Shown here: positions 9,388-18,237 of the stretch, piece by piece
Layout: each line of letters starts with the position of its first letter
Position numbering within the stretch: the stretch's first letter is position 1
Assembly: GCA_934101865.1 (NCBI GenBank)
Contig: CAKOSA010000003.1
Span: 1 to 64,000, forward strand
Length of the DNA: 64,000 nt
Reading direction: 5' to 3'
Source: an uncultured Bacilli bacterium
GTDB lineage: Bacteria; Bacillota_I; Bacilli_A; RF39; UBA660
Position numbers and translations under genes: made by a program
Notes under the pieces: generated by a model
What the model was told of the DNA's origin: nothing
Seen by the model: only the letters and a program-made list of their open reading frames with translations
Database searches by the model: none

Positions 9388-9851
9388 TATCTTCCCTTCC
9401 CTCTTTTCTCTTCGTTATAGTTTAGGTATATTTCTTCTTCTTTTTTCTTATCTATTTCCATTAGTCTATATTTTAGATTATCGATAATGATTTGGATTTT
9501 TTTTAGGGTTAGTTTTTCGTAGGTATGACCGAGATATTTTACATACATATTTATTATTTTTATTCTTAGTTTTTCGGCTTCGATAAGGCTTTTTTCGATA
9601 GCTCCTTCGTCATCACCGTTTTCATCCATATATTCTAGTTTTTTTAGGAGAAGATTTATTTTGTATTCTATTTTTCTTCTAATTACTTTTTCACTGAAAT
9701 CGGGTGAGATGAAAACGATTTTATCGACGTCGATAGCTCCTTTTCCTCTTACTTTGGGACTGACGTTATAGCCTTCTTCGTCTTTATATATTAGATTTAT
9801 GGTACCGTTATAGTTTTGTTCTTTGCATAAATAGTATTTATTCTTTTTCAT
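9387..9851 (-). CDS. Unknown 154-residue soluble protein (orf154)
   Basis: I do not recognise this protein. A short beta-rich start (residues 1-50) is followed by a long charged alpha-helical part likely to form a coiled coil (about residues 55-145), very rich in Lys and Glu. There is no membrane segment. It overlaps the end of trmD by 14 bases and the LOG gene by 1 base, so translation is probably coupled. Its place in a tRNA/ribosome modification operon hints at an RNA-related role, which is only inference. Confidence 0.75.
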   Translation of the reverse strand: MKKNKYYLCKEQNYNGTINLIYKDEEGYNVSPKVRGKGAIDVDKIVFISPDFSEKVIRRKIEYKINLLLKKLEYMDENGDDEGAIEKSLIEAEKLRIKIINMYVKYLGHTYEKLTLKKIQIIIDNLKYRLMEIDKKKEEEIYLNYNEEKRGKGR

Positions 9852-10521
9852 TGTTTTCCCCCTTTAATAAATCTGGTCGCATCTCTTTGGTTCTTTTTAT
9901 TTGCATTTCTTTGCGGTATTCTTCAATTAGTTTGTGGTTACCGTTAGTTAGGACTTCGGGAACGGTGTAGCCACGGAAATTTCTGGGTTTGGTATAGACG
10001 GGATAGTCTAAGAGGTTGTTTGTAAAGGAGTCGTTGGTGAAACTGTCTTCTTTTATTACTCCTGGTAGTAGTCTAACTATGCTATCGATTATGGCCATTG
10101 CGGGTACTTCACCACCAGTTAGGACAAAGTCACCGATACTTATGACTTCATCTACATAGTTTCGTATTCTATCGTCGAAGCCTTCATAATGACCGCAAAC
10201 GAAAATTAAATGGGTATTATTCTTTAATTCAAAGGCTTTTTTTTCATTGTATACGGCCCCCGTAGGGCACAATAATATAACACGGGTATCATCGCCTTTT
10301 AAGTCCTGAATGGCATCGACAATGGGTTGGCACATTAGTACCATTCCGGCTCCTCCTCCATAAGGGGTGTCGTCGACGCGGTTGTTTTTGTCCTCGGTAT
10401 AGTCGCGGAAATTTATGATATTTATGTCCACTTTTGCCATTTCGCGGGCACGTTTTATTATGGATTCGTTTATAAAGCCCTCGAACATAGTTGGGAAAAG
10501 GGTTAGTACATCTATTCTCAC
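9838..10521 (-). CDS. trmD: tRNA (guanine-37 N1) methyltransferase
   Basis: TrmD methylates G37 of tRNAs reading CNN codons, using S-adenosylmethionine, and prevents frameshifting. The 227-residue chain has DVLTLFP at the start, the knot motifs CGHYEGFDDRI (residues 114-124) and ISIGDFVLTGGE (residues 132-143), and the conserved NYPxYTRP-like YPVYTKPRNFRGYTVPEVL. Length is slightly short but normal. It follows rimM with a 1-base overlap, as is common in bacteria. Confidence 0.97.
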   Translation of the reverse strand: MRIDVLTLFPTMFEGFINESIIKRAREMAKVDINIINFRDYTEDKNNRVDDTPYGGGAGMVLMCQPIVDAIQDLKGDDTRVILLCPTGAVYNEKKAFELKNNTHLIFVCGHYEGFDDRIRNYVDEVISIGDFVLTGGEVPAMAIIDSIVRLLPGVIKEDSFTNDSFTNNLLDYPVYTKPRNFRGYTVPEVLTNGNHKLIEEYRKEMQIKRTKEMRPDLLKGENNEKE

Positions 10522-11012
10522 TACAATAGTCCCTCCAATTCTTTTATGGTTATCTGGCCATTTTCTAAGTCGATGTTCTTTATTATATCAAAATTATACG
10601 GAATATAAAAGTCTTTTTCGGTATTATTTACGAGAAAGAGGTTATTTTTGCTATATCTTACGATTTTTTTTACTTTGCCGATATTTTTTCCGTTCATAAT
10701 TATGTCTTTACCGATTAGGTCTTCGTCGAGGTATTCGTGGTTACCTAGAACAAGGTCGGCTTTATTTATGAATACGTACTGGCCTTTGTATTTGAGGACG
10801 TCATTTATGTTATCTAGGTCGTTCATTTTAATCATATCAAACATTTTGTGGGGGCGATAAGTGGTTATTTCTTTTTCTTCTTTGGATTTGCCGATATATA
10901 TTTTCATTCCTGCTTTGAATACTTTTGATTTATAGGGGAAGTCGGAGAGAATTCTTACTTCGCCTTTGATGCCGTGGGTATTTACTATCTTTCCTATTAT
11001 TACGTATTTCAT
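10521..11012 (-). CDS. rimM: 16S rRNA processing protein RimM
   Basis: RimM assists maturation of the 30S head and binds ribosomal protein S19. The 163-residue chain has the expected N-terminal domain (IGKIVNTHGIKGEVRILSDF) and a C-terminal PRC barrel (residues about 90-160, with LIGKDIIMNGKNIGKV and FYIPYNFDIIKNIDLENGQI). It lies directly upstream of trmD and overlaps the rRNA methyltransferase gene by 4 bases. Confidence 0.95.
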   Translation of the reverse strand: MKYVIIGKIVNTHGIKGEVRILSDFPYKSKVFKAGMKIYIGKSKEEKEITTYRPHKMFDMIKMNDLDNINDVLKYKGQYVFINKADLVLGNHEYLDEDLIGKDIIMNGKNIGKVKKIVRYSKNNLFLVNNTEKDFYIPYNFDIIKNIDLENGQITIKELEGLL

Positions 11013-11740
11013 TTGTTAGCCACCTCGTACATTATTATACTAGCGGCCACGGAGGCGTTTAGGCTTTCACAATCTTTATTCATATTTATATAGATGTTTT
11101 TATCGCATAGTTGTTCAAGAGTTGGGCTCATTCCTTGGCCTTCGTTACCGATAATGATAGCGTATTCTTTATGGGTATTTATATTTTTGATATTTTCGCC
11201 GGTTCTGACACTGGTTCCGAGTACTTCATAGCCCATATTTTTGAGGTCTTTTATAGTTTGCACTAAATCTTCTTTAATGATGATATTGGTATGGAAGATC
11301 ATTCCTTGGGTTGCTCTTAGGACTTTATCGTTATAGACGTCGACACAGCCTTTATTTATTATTATGGTTGCGAAGTTAAAGGCTTTGGCACTTCTTATTA
11401 TTGTACCGAGATTACCGGGGTCTTGGAGGTTTTCGAGGATGATGGTGTTGCCGGTTATGGGTTCGGTGGTTCGTTTTCGTACCACAGCTATTATAGGGGG
11501 AATACTATCCATTTGTGATAGTTTTTTCATTACAGGGGGGGTTACGGATATGGTTTTTTTAGTGGTTTCATAAAGCTCGCCTTCTAAGAGGATTATTTCT
11601 TCGATGAGATCTTGTTTTTGGGCCTCTTCGACGAGGTGGTATCCGCATACTAGATATGTGCTGGTTTCATCACGGTATTTTTTGTGATGGAGACGGCATA
11701 TTTTTTTGACATAATTGTTATTGGTTGAACTTATTAGCAT
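11009..11740 (-). CDS. TrmH/SpoU family RNA 2'-O-methyltransferase
   Basis: This 243-residue protein has an N-terminal substrate-binding domain and a C-terminal knotted SPOUT domain. All three family motifs are visible: LENLQDPGNLGTIIRSA (motif 1), IIIGNEGQGMS (motif 2) and ESLNASVAASIIMYE (motif 3). It would transfer methyl from S-adenosylmethionine to a ribose in rRNA or tRNA. It is closer to the YsgA/RlmB type, often upstream of pheS or near trmD, but the target nucleotide cannot be read from sequence. It is the first gene of the nine-gene operon. Confidence 0.92.
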   Translation of the reverse strand: MLISSTNNNYVKKICRLHHKKYRDETSTYLVCGYHLVEEAQKQDLIEEIILLEGELYETTKKTISVTPPVMKKLSQMDSIPPIIAVVRKRTTEPITGNTIILENLQDPGNLGTIIRSAKAFNFATIIINKGCVDVYNDKVLRATQGMIFHTNIIIKEDLVQTIKDLKNMGYEVLGTSVRTGENIKNINTHKEYAIIIGNEGQGMSPTLEQLCDKNIYINMNKDCESLNASVAASIIMYEVANK

Positions 11741-11767
11741 AATACTTCTCTCTCTTTCTTAATCATA

Positions 11768-11796
11768 ATTATAACAAAATAATGGTTATTAGTAAA
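11768..11796 (-). promoter_or_regulatory. Sigma-A promoter of the trmH-to-orf120 operon
   Basis: TTTACT, 17 bases, TATAAT on the - strand, 27 bases before the start codon of the methyltransferase. Confidence 0.75.
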
Positions 11797-11843
11797 GGTT
11801 TTAGGGGGGAATTTTTTGGTTTTTTTAGGGGTCCTATTGGGGG
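11797..11843 (-). promoter_or_regulatory. Bipartite GC-rich box upstream of the operon promoter
   Basis: On the - strand CCCCCAATAGG comes first and TTCCCCCCTAAAACC abuts the -35 element, as at the cysteine desulfurase promoter. Here a second partial block (CCCCTAAAAAAACC) is inserted between them. Confidence 0.5.
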
Positions 11844-11854
11844 CAGGGATATAG

Positions 11855-11881
11855 AAAAACTAATATATTTCTATACTAGTT
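11855..11881 (-). terminator. Terminator of gpmI
   Basis: On the - strand AACTAGTAT pairs with ATATTAGTT (one G-U) and is followed by T's. The stem overlaps the gpmI stop. Confidence 0.6.
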
Positions 11882-13396
11882 TGTTATGAGGACTTCACCT
11901 GTCATTTCCTTTGGTATTTCAAGATTTAATAGTTTTAACATAGTTGGGGCAACATCGGCGAGTTTTCCTTCTTTTAGAGTTAGGCCTTGTTTGGTTATAA
12001 TGCAGGGAACGGGATTAGTGGTGTGAGAGGTTACGGGGTTATGGTTTTCGTCCCACATTACATCGCAGTTACCGTGGTCAGCTATTATAATAAGGATGCC
12101 TCCTAGTTCTTCGACTACTTTCTTATATATTTTTCCAAGGCATTCATCCATACATTCAACGGCTTTGACGGCGGCGTCATATACTCCGGTATGGCCGACC
12201 ATATCGCCGTTAGCTAAATTCATTATGGTTACGTCATAATTTTCTACTTCATCAAGGAAGGCGTCGGTTACTTCATAGACACTCATTTCAGGTTTTAAAT
12301 CGTAGGTTGCTACTTTGGGAGAGGGTATGAGAATTTTTTTCATATCGTTATATTCTACTTCTTTGCCACCGTCAAAAAAGAAGGTTACGTGGGGGTATTT
12401 TTCGGTTTCAGCAATACGAAGTTGACTAAGGCCTTGTTTATGTAGATATTCTCCTAATATATTTTTCAAATTTTGGTCATTAAATATATGGGGTGAAGTT
12501 ACCGTACTTGTTACGGGAAACATTGTTAATGTATAAAGGTCTTCATAATGAATAACGTTTAAATCCTTGATTTTAGCCACTTCTTCGTACGCACTTGGAT
12601 TTGATAAGAGAGTAAATAGTTCTCTTAGTCTATCTTTACGGAAGTTAAATGTTAGTACTCCGTCCCCATTTTTTAAAGGGCATTTATGGATAAGTGCTGG
12701 TTCGATAAATTCGTCAGTTTTTCCATTTCTGTAAGATGTTTCTAACAGTTTTTGAAAATCTGCATACTCTTTACCGACGCCATTACATATGGCATCATAG
12801 GCTAATTTTAATCTATCATAGTTATTATCTCTATCCATTGCATAATATCTGCCACTTATAGTTGCGATTTGGCCCCCTACTTCGTTTAATTTCTTATCTA
12901 ATATAGATAAATATTTTTGGGCACTTTTTTCATAAGTATCTCTACCGTCTGTGAAAACATCGATATAGATATTTTGGACATTATTTTCTTTACATATATC
13001 TAATATGGCTAATAAGTGATTAAGGTGAGAATGGATACCACCATCACTAAGAAGGCCCATTATGTGTAAATTAGAATTATTTTTCTTAACGTGGTTTAAT
13101 AGTTTTAGTAATTCTTCGTTTTGGCCTAATTCTTTATTTCTAACCGCTTTATTTATGGCCTCTAAGGGTTGGAGAGCTATTCTTCCGGCTCCGATATTCA
13201 TATGACCGACTTCACTTGTTCCCATTTGCCCATCGGGTAAACCTACAAAAGGGCCACTGGCATTTAGCTTTGTATGGGGATAGGTGTTTACTAAATAGTC
13301 GAATGTTTGTTTGTGAGCGTTTTTGAAGGCATTGCCGTCGGTTTCTTTTCTTAGACCACAGCCATCTAATATACATAGTACCATTTTTTGTTTCAT
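11876..13396 (-). CDS. gpmI: 2,3-bisphosphoglycerate-independent phosphoglycerate mutase
   Basis: This glycolytic enzyme interconverts 3- and 2-phosphoglycerate using two Mn ions. The 506-residue chain shows LCILDGCGL with the first metal Asp, the phospho-serine motif GQMGTSEVGHMNIGAGR, GLLSDGGIHSH, FTDGRDT, FNFRKDRLRE, NLANGDMVGHTG and IIADHGNCD. Length is typical. It stands alone between two intergenic regions, away from the other glycolytic genes. An in-frame copy of the dispersed palindrome (12746-12764) encodes ADFQKL at a surface position that other GpmI proteins fill with unrelated residues. Confidence 0.97.
   Translation of the reverse strand: MKQKMVLCILDGCGLRKETDGNAFKNAHKQTFDYLVNTYPHTKLNASGPFVGLPDGQMGTSEVGHMNIGAGRIALQPLEAINKAVRNKELGQNEELLKLLNHVKKNNSNLHIMGLLSDGGIHSHLNHLLAILDICKENNVQNIYIDVFTDGRDTYEKSAQKYLSILDKKLNEVGGQIATISGRYYAMDRDNNYDRLKLAYDAICNGVGKEYADFQKLLETSYRNGKTDEFIEPALIHKCPLKNGDGVLTFNFRKDRLRELFTLLSNPSAYEEVAKIKDLNVIHYEDLYTLTMFPVTSTVTSPHIFNDQNLKNILGEYLHKQGLSQLRIAETEKYPHVTFFFDGGKEVEYNDMKKILIPSPKVATYDLKPEMSVYEVTDAFLDEVENYDVTIMNLANGDMVGHTGVYDAAVKAVECMDECLGKIYKKVVEELGGILIIIADHGNCDVMWDENHNPVTSHTTNPVPCIITKQGLTLKEGKLADVAPTMLKLLNLEIPKEMTGEVLITN
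12746..12762 (+). repeat. Dispersed palindrome copy 1 (inside gpmI)
   Basis: CAGTTTTTGAAAATCTG matches the consensus CAGWTTTTGAAAAWYTG and is followed by CA, completing the outer arm. It lies in frame inside gpmI. Confidence 0.7.
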
Positions 13397-13449
13397 AAAA
13401 TTTCTCCTTTTCTATACTACATAAGATTAATATATCACATTTTTTTTAT

Positions 13450-14010
13450 TTAGTAAATATCATTAGGGAGTAATTCTTCTAAATATTTTAGGACTTCTTT
13501 TTTGGAGTGTTTCTTGGGATTTCTTAAATAGTCAAGGCCAACACTGATTAGTGCCCCAATATAGAATTTGGAAATGAAATCAGAGGGTATGTCTGTATGT
13601 TTGGTTTCGGTTAAGTTGCTGGCAATATCGGTTTCGATGGTATCGGTTATCATATCCATAACGATGCTATTTTTATTATTCTTTATGATAGCGGAATAGA
13701 CTTTTATGTTATCGTCGATATGAGTTAGTAATAGTTCAATTAGTTTTAGGTAGTATTCTTTGGTATTGGCTTCGTTTTCGTTTTTATCAAGGGTTTCGAT
13801 GAGGGATGTTCTTAAATCTTGAATTAGGGAATATAGAAGATCGTATTTGTCTTCGAAATGGGTATAAAATGTTGAACGATTTACGAGGGCTTTTTCGCAA
13901 ATGTCTCTTACCTTTATTTCCTCGAATGGTTTATCTTTCATATTTAGAAGTAAGCTTCCATATAGGTTTCTTTTTGTTTTTATTACTCTTAAATCTTGTT
14001 TATTATTCAT
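13450..14010 (-). CDS. TetR/AcrR family transcriptional regulator
   Basis: This 186-residue protein has an N-terminal helix-turn-helix (about residues 10-55, with IKVRDICEKALVNRSTFYTHFEDKYDLL). A C-terminal ligand-binding and dimerisation domain follows, ending near GALISVGLDYLRNPKKHSKKEV. TetR proteins usually repress a divergent exporter until a toxic ligand binds. The ATG chosen follows GGTGAT at 4-base spacing, right behind a strong promoter; a longer frame would start inside that promoter. The divergent neighbour is an MMPL exporter, its probable target. Confidence 0.9.
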   Translation of the reverse strand: MNNKQDLRVIKTKRNLYGSLLLNMKDKPFEEIKVRDICEKALVNRSTFYTHFEDKYDLLYSLIQDLRTSLIETLDKNENEANTKEYYLKLIELLLTHIDDNIKVYSAIIKNNKNSIVMDMITDTIETDIASNLTETKHTDIPSDFISKFYIGALISVGLDYLRNPKKHSKKEVLKYLEELLPNDIY

Positions 14011-14026
14011 AATTATCACCAAGGAC

Positions 14027-14055
14027 ATTGTATTATAAATTGATGTGTTTGTCAA
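14027..14055 (-). promoter_or_regulatory. Sigma-A promoter of the tetR gene
   Basis: TTGACA, 17 bases, TACAAT on the - strand. The leader is only about 10 bases. Confidence 0.75.
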
Positions 14056-14082
14056 CATTTTATTTTTAAACAACAAGTATAT

Positions 14083-14124
14083 GGATAATTAACAATACAC
14101 AAGTTAGATAAGTGTCTATTATCC
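14083..14124. promoter_or_regulatory. Inverted repeat between tetR and the MMPL gene
   Basis: GGATAAT at 14083-14089 and ATTATCC at 14118-14124 face each other in the divergent intergenic region. It is a candidate TetR operator, although the 28-base spacing is longer than usual. Confidence 0.35.
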
Positions 14125-14195
14125 GACATATTTTTAGAGTTGGTCTTCTACTTTTATTTGTTTTGGAATAGAATATTTAAGCAAGGAGGGAAAAT

Positions 14196-16241
14196 ATGAA
14201 AAAAGTAAGGGATTTTATTGTTAATCATAGCTTACTGATTGTTATTGTTACCTTGATTGGTATGGTTCCAATGTTAATTGGTTATATGAATACCAAGATT
14301 AACTATGATATACTTGTGTACCTACCTAAGGATATTGACACGATGAAGGGGCAAGATATTCTTAGTGAAGATTTTGGTCTAGGTGGATATGCCTTTGTAA
14401 TGGTAGATAATATGAGTAACTATGATACAATAGAGCTTGAAAAAAAATACAGAAACATAGATGGTGTTAACAAAGTTTTTAGTATGAGTGATGTTTTGGA
14501 CACTACTATTAGTTATGATGTTCTTCCGGATGAGGTTAAGGATAAGCTTTATAAGGATGGAACTAGTGTAATAATGGTTACATTTGAAAATGGTAGTAGT
14601 GATGAGACAACGCTTAATGCTCTTAGTGATATGCGAGAGATTACGGATGGTAATATTAGTAGTATGAGTGCAATGGTACTTGATACGATGAATTTATCTA
14701 ATAAGGAAATTGTTGTTTATATTGCTTTGGCTGTTGTCTTTTGTTTGATTATTCTTACTATTTGTACGGATTCTTATTTTATACCGATACTTCTTTTGTC
14801 TAATATTGGGGTTGCTATTTTGTACAATATGGGTAGTAATATTATTTTTGGGAATATTTCTTATATTACAAAGGCAATAGCGGCAGTTCTTCAGCTTGGA
14901 GTTACGACTGATTTTTCTATTTTCTTGTATCATAAGTATGAGTTTTACAAAAAGAAGACTCGGGATAAGAAAGTGGCTATGAGTAATGCTATTAAGGAGA
15001 CTTTTGTTAGTGTTATTGGATCTTCACTTACAACTGTGATTGGTTTTCTTAGTTTATGTGCGATGGATTTGACTTTAGGAACGGATATTGGTCTTGTTAT
15101 GGCTAAGGGTGTTATTTGGGGGGTTATTAGTACGCTTACTTTATTTCCTAGTTTGCTTCTTGTTTTTGATGGGGTTATTGATAAGACTGCCCATAGGGTA
15201 CTTTTGCCTAAATTTGAAAGGGTGCAAGACTTTGTGGTGAAGAGGTACAAACTTATTTTTGTTATCTTCGTGGTGCTAATGGTGCCTGCTCTTATTGGAA
15301 ACGGTAATTACGAGGTTTATTACAAGCTTGATAAGTCGCTTCCGGAGATGCTCGATTTTAATGTTGCGAATAAGGAACTTGCGGATAAGTTTGGGATTGT
15401 TTCGCCAGAGATTATTATTTTGGATAAGGGCGTTAAGAGTAGTGATATAGAGGAACTTAGTACTAAACTTAAGAGTGTTGATGGTATTGATATGGTAGCT
15501 AGTGGGGCCGAGGTTATGGAGAGTGGTTTATACAGTGCTATTTTGCCTAGTGATGTTAGGAGAATTTTGGATAATGATAAGTATCAGCTTATGATTATTA
15601 ATTCTACTTATGAGATTGCGAGTGACGAGCTTAATAATCAAGTGGAGGAAGTTAATAATATTGTTCACAAATATGATACGGATGCGATTGTTGCTGGTGA
15701 GGGGGCTTTGATGAGGGATTTGGTTACGATTGCTGATCATGATTTTAATATGGTTAATTATACTTCTATTTTATTTATTTTCGTGGTAATGGTATTTGTT
15801 CTTAAATCTATTGGGCTACCGATTATTCTTATTTGTGCTATTGAATTTGCAATATTTACTAATATGGCTATTTCGTATTATACGGGGACGGCTCTTCCAT
15901 TTATTGCATCGATTGTGGTGGGTACGATACAGCTTGGTGCAACGATTGATTATGCTATTTTGATGTCTACTAAGTATTTAGAGGAACGTGAAAAGAATGA
16001 TAAGATGGTTAGTATTAGAAATACTTTGAGGAGTTCTGTTCCGTCTATTGTTACTAGTGCTTTATGTTTCTTTGGTGCTACTATTAGTGTTTACTTATAT
16101 ACAAAGATTGATATGATTGGTTCGATTTGTAACCTACTTAGTAGGGGGGCTATTATTAGTATGCTTGTTGTTACGCTTATACTTCCTGCCCTACTGATTG
16201 TGTTTGATAAATTTATTATGAAAACGACGAGGAGGAGATAA
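14196..16241 (+). CDS. MMPL family (RND superfamily) exporter
   Basis: This 681-residue polytopic membrane protein has two six-helix halves. Each half starts with one helix (residues about 12-31 and 350-370) and a large outer domain, then five helices. The RND helix-4 motifs GVTTDFSIFLYHKYE (about residue 232) and GATIDYAILMSTKY (about residue 583) carry the Asp used for proton coupling. MMPL proteins export lipids, siderophores or drugs. AAGGAGGG precedes ATG. It is followed after one base by a YhgE-like gene and faces tetR, so a repressed, inducible exporter is likely. The substrate is unknown. Confidence 0.92.
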   Translation: MKKVRDFIVNHSLLIVIVTLIGMVPMLIGYMNTKINYDILVYLPKDIDTMKGQDILSEDFGLGGYAFVMVDNMSNYDTIELEKKYRNIDGVNKVFSMSDVLDTTISYDVLPDEVKDKLYKDGTSVIMVTFENGSSDETTLNALSDMREITDGNISSMSAMVLDTMNLSNKEIVVYIALAVVFCLIILTICTDSYFIPILLLSNIGVAILYNMGSNIIFGNISYITKAIAAVLQLGVTTDFSIFLYHKYEFYKKKTRDKKVAMSNAIKETFVSVIGSSLTTVIGFLSLCAMDLTLGTDIGLVMAKGVIWGVISTLTLFPSLLLVFDGVIDKTAHRVLLPKFERVQDFVVKRYKLIFVIFVVLMVPALIGNGNYEVYYKLDKSLPEMLDFNVANKELADKFGIVSPEIIILDKGVKSSDIEELSTKLKSVDGIDMVASGAEVMESGLYSAILPSDVRRILDNDKYQLMIINSTYEIASDELNNQVEEVNNIVHKYDTDAIVAGEGALMRDLVTIADHDFNMVNYTSILFIFVVMVFVLKSIGLPIILICAIEFAIFTNMAISYYTGTALPFIASIVVGTIQLGATIDYAILMSTKYLEEREKNDKMVSIRNTLRSSVPSIVTSALCFFGATISVYLYTKIDMIGSICNLLSRGAIISMLVVTLILPALLIVFDKFIMKTTRRR

Positions 16242-16242
16242 A

Positions 16243-17841
16243 ATGAAAAAGAGTTTTTTAATTGGTTTATTGGCTTTGATTCCGCTTAATGTGAGTGCGA
16301 ATTCTAAGGAAGAGATTGTGTATTCTAATATGGATTATTATGGTAATGTTAAGAGTGTTAGTACTACTAGTCACATTGTTAATGGTAGTAAAGATGAGAT
16401 TGTTGATTATTCTTATCTTAGGGATATTGTTAATCTTAATGGTAAAGAGAAGTTTAGTATTACTAATGGTGAGAATGGTCTATCGAAAGTTGCTATAAGT
16501 GGTAATGGTAGGGATATTTTTTACAGAGGTAGTTCTGATAGGGTTACACCGATTACAAGCGAGATTGAGTACTTTCTTGATGGAGAGAAAATGGACGTTA
16601 AGGATATGACTGGTAAAAGTGGGCACGTAGTGATAACTGTCAAACTTAATAATAATGAGAGGACAACGATTAATGTTGGGGGGCAAAATTTGAATGCTTA
16701 TGTGCCTTTTGTTAGTAGTGTGATGATGGTTTTGGACAGTAATAACACGAACGTTAGTGTTAGTAATGGTAAATGTATTAATACTGGTAATAGGACGATT
16801 GCGATGGGGCTTGGTAGTGCTGGGCTTTACGAGAGCAGTGGTATTGAGGAGTTTAAGGATTTGGATGTGGTGAAGTTTGAGTTTGATACGGAGGGGTTTG
16901 AATTTAGTGATATTTATATTGTTTCCAAGGCTAAACTTTTAGAGGATGATGATTTGAGGGTATTTGATAAGTTGGATACTTTGGTTAGTAGTAGTAATAG
17001 TTTGAAGAGTAATATGGATTTGATTGTTAAGAGTACTGAGGATCTTTATGCGGGAGCGAAGGGTTTGAAGAGTGCTAGTGGTACGATTAATGAGAAGGTT
17101 GGGGTTGTTCTTAATTATATGAATGAGATTTTGGATGGTACGATTAGTCTTGACGATGGGGTTAAGAGTAGTTTACAGGAGCTTGATAGTGTTAAGGAAA
17201 TGCTTAATAGTAGTAGTGATAGTGAAAGTATTCAGAGTATGATTAGTCTTATTGGATTGGATGAGGAAGCGATTAGGACTTTGGAGAGTACTAATAGTGA
17301 GCTTGCCCCTATTTATGAGAAATATCATCTTGCTGATTTGGCTTATAGTGACATTACGGATAGTAGTCTTGCGACGATTAAGAAGACTTATGAGGGAAAT
17401 GTTAGTATGATTAATCTTCTTAATGGAAATGTTAAGGCATTGAATGGTAGTCTTGCTAAATTTAATGAGATTAATGAAAAGGTTAATAGTATTATGGAGA
17501 TGCTTAATTCTAAACTTAGTTATATGAGTGATGGTACTGGTAAGCTTAGAGATGGGGTTAGTAAGCTTAGAGATGGTATTAGTGAGCTTTATAGTGGTAC
17601 TAGTTTATTTGATAGTAAGATGAGTGAACTTACTAGTGGGACGGATAAGCTTAATGCGGGAACTCGTCAATATAGCGAGAGTGGTATTAATACTTTATAT
17701 AATTATTCTATGACTGTTAAGGAATATGGGGATAAGTTAAAGGCATTGGTGGAACTTAGCAATGGTTATAAGGGATATAGTGCTGATAACTGCGATAGTA
17801 GTTTGTTTATTGGGCTCGTTAAGGCTAGTAATAGTAAATAG
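16243..17841 (+). CDS. Secreted coiled-coil protein, YhgE/Pip-like, partner of the MMPL exporter
   Basis: This 532-residue protein has a signal peptide (MKKSFLIGLLALIPLNVSAN). A beta-rich domain covers residues about 20-230, and a long helical region follows (about 235-500) with heptad repeats such as KLRDGVSKLRDGISELYSG. Proteins of this layout occur with MMPL exporters in Firmicutes and resemble the outer part of YhgE/Pip. Unlike YhgE it has no C-terminal membrane helices, and it ends shortly after NCDSSLFIGLV. Its start overlaps the exporter's ribosome site region (GGAGGAGATAAAATG), so translation is coupled. Function is inferred from its partner. Confidence 0.75.
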   Translation: MKKSFLIGLLALIPLNVSANSKEEIVYSNMDYYGNVKSVSTTSHIVNGSKDEIVDYSYLRDIVNLNGKEKFSITNGENGLSKVAISGNGRDIFYRGSSDRVTPITSEIEYFLDGEKMDVKDMTGKSGHVVITVKLNNNERTTINVGGQNLNAYVPFVSSVMMVLDSNNTNVSVSNGKCINTGNRTIAMGLGSAGLYESSGIEEFKDLDVVKFEFDTEGFEFSDIYIVSKAKLLEDDDLRVFDKLDTLVSSSNSLKSNMDLIVKSTEDLYAGAKGLKSASGTINEKVGVVLNYMNEILDGTISLDDGVKSSLQELDSVKEMLNSSSDSESIQSMISLIGLDEEAIRTLESTNSELAPIYEKYHLADLAYSDITDSSLATIKKTYEGNVSMINLLNGNVKALNGSLAKFNEINEKVNSIMEMLNSKLSYMSDGTGKLRDGVSKLRDGISELYSGTSLFDSKMSELTSGTDKLNAGTRQYSESGINTLYNYSMTVKEYGDKLKALVELSNGYKGYSADNCDSSLFIGLVKASNSK

Positions 17842-17873
17842 TTTTAGAGTTTTAATTGAAATATTGCTATAAT

Positions 17874-17911
17874 AAAACTAGAACTGATATGAAAAGTTGG
17901 TTCTAGTTTTT
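17874..17911 (+). terminator. Terminator of the MMPL operon
   Basis: AAAACTAGAAC at 17874-17884 pairs perfectly with GTTCTAGTTTT at 17900-17910, followed by T. The same arms recur at 18238-18266. Confidence 0.75.
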
Positions 17912-17938
17912 GCATTTTATTTGTTTTTATGTTATAAT
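17910..17938 (+). promoter_or_regulatory. Sigma-A promoter of the small membrane protein gene
   Basis: TTGCAT, 17 bases, TATAAT, starting on the last base of the preceding terminator stem. Confidence 0.7.
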
Positions 17939-17966
17939 ATGGATAATTTTGTGGGGAGGTGAAAAA

Positions 17967-18224
17967 ATGGTTATTCTTATTTTATCGATAGTTGCATTGG
18001 TTATTTCTAGGTTTGTTCCTGTGTTAGGGATTATTCTTGGAATTGTTACGCTTGTTTTGGGAATTAAGGGTAAAAAGAATGGAGATAAGTATGCAACTGC
18101 TGTTATTGTTATTTCCTCTATTGCTATTTTGTATGCTGGAATTTTAGTTGTTCTGGAAATTATGATGAATATTGGTTGGAATGGCGTTAGTAATTCTATT
18201 AATAATACTTGGGGTAATAATTAA
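17967..18224 (+). CDS. Small two-helix membrane protein, DUF4190-like
   Basis: This 85-residue protein has two to three hydrophobic segments (about residues 1-20, 18-31 and 42-64). The layout around VLGIILGIVTLVLGIKGKKNGDKYATAVIVIS resembles the Gly-rich DUF4190 membrane domain. GGGGAGG precedes ATG at 7 bases; an upstream ATG lies within the promoter and is rejected. The gene is framed by two terminators with the same arms. The role is unknown. Confidence 0.75.
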   Translation: MVILILSIVALVISRFVPVLGIILGIVTLVLGIKGKKNGDKYATAVIVISSIAILYAGILVVLEIMMNIGWNGVSNSINNTWGNN

Positions 18225-18237
18225 TTAAAAGTATTTG

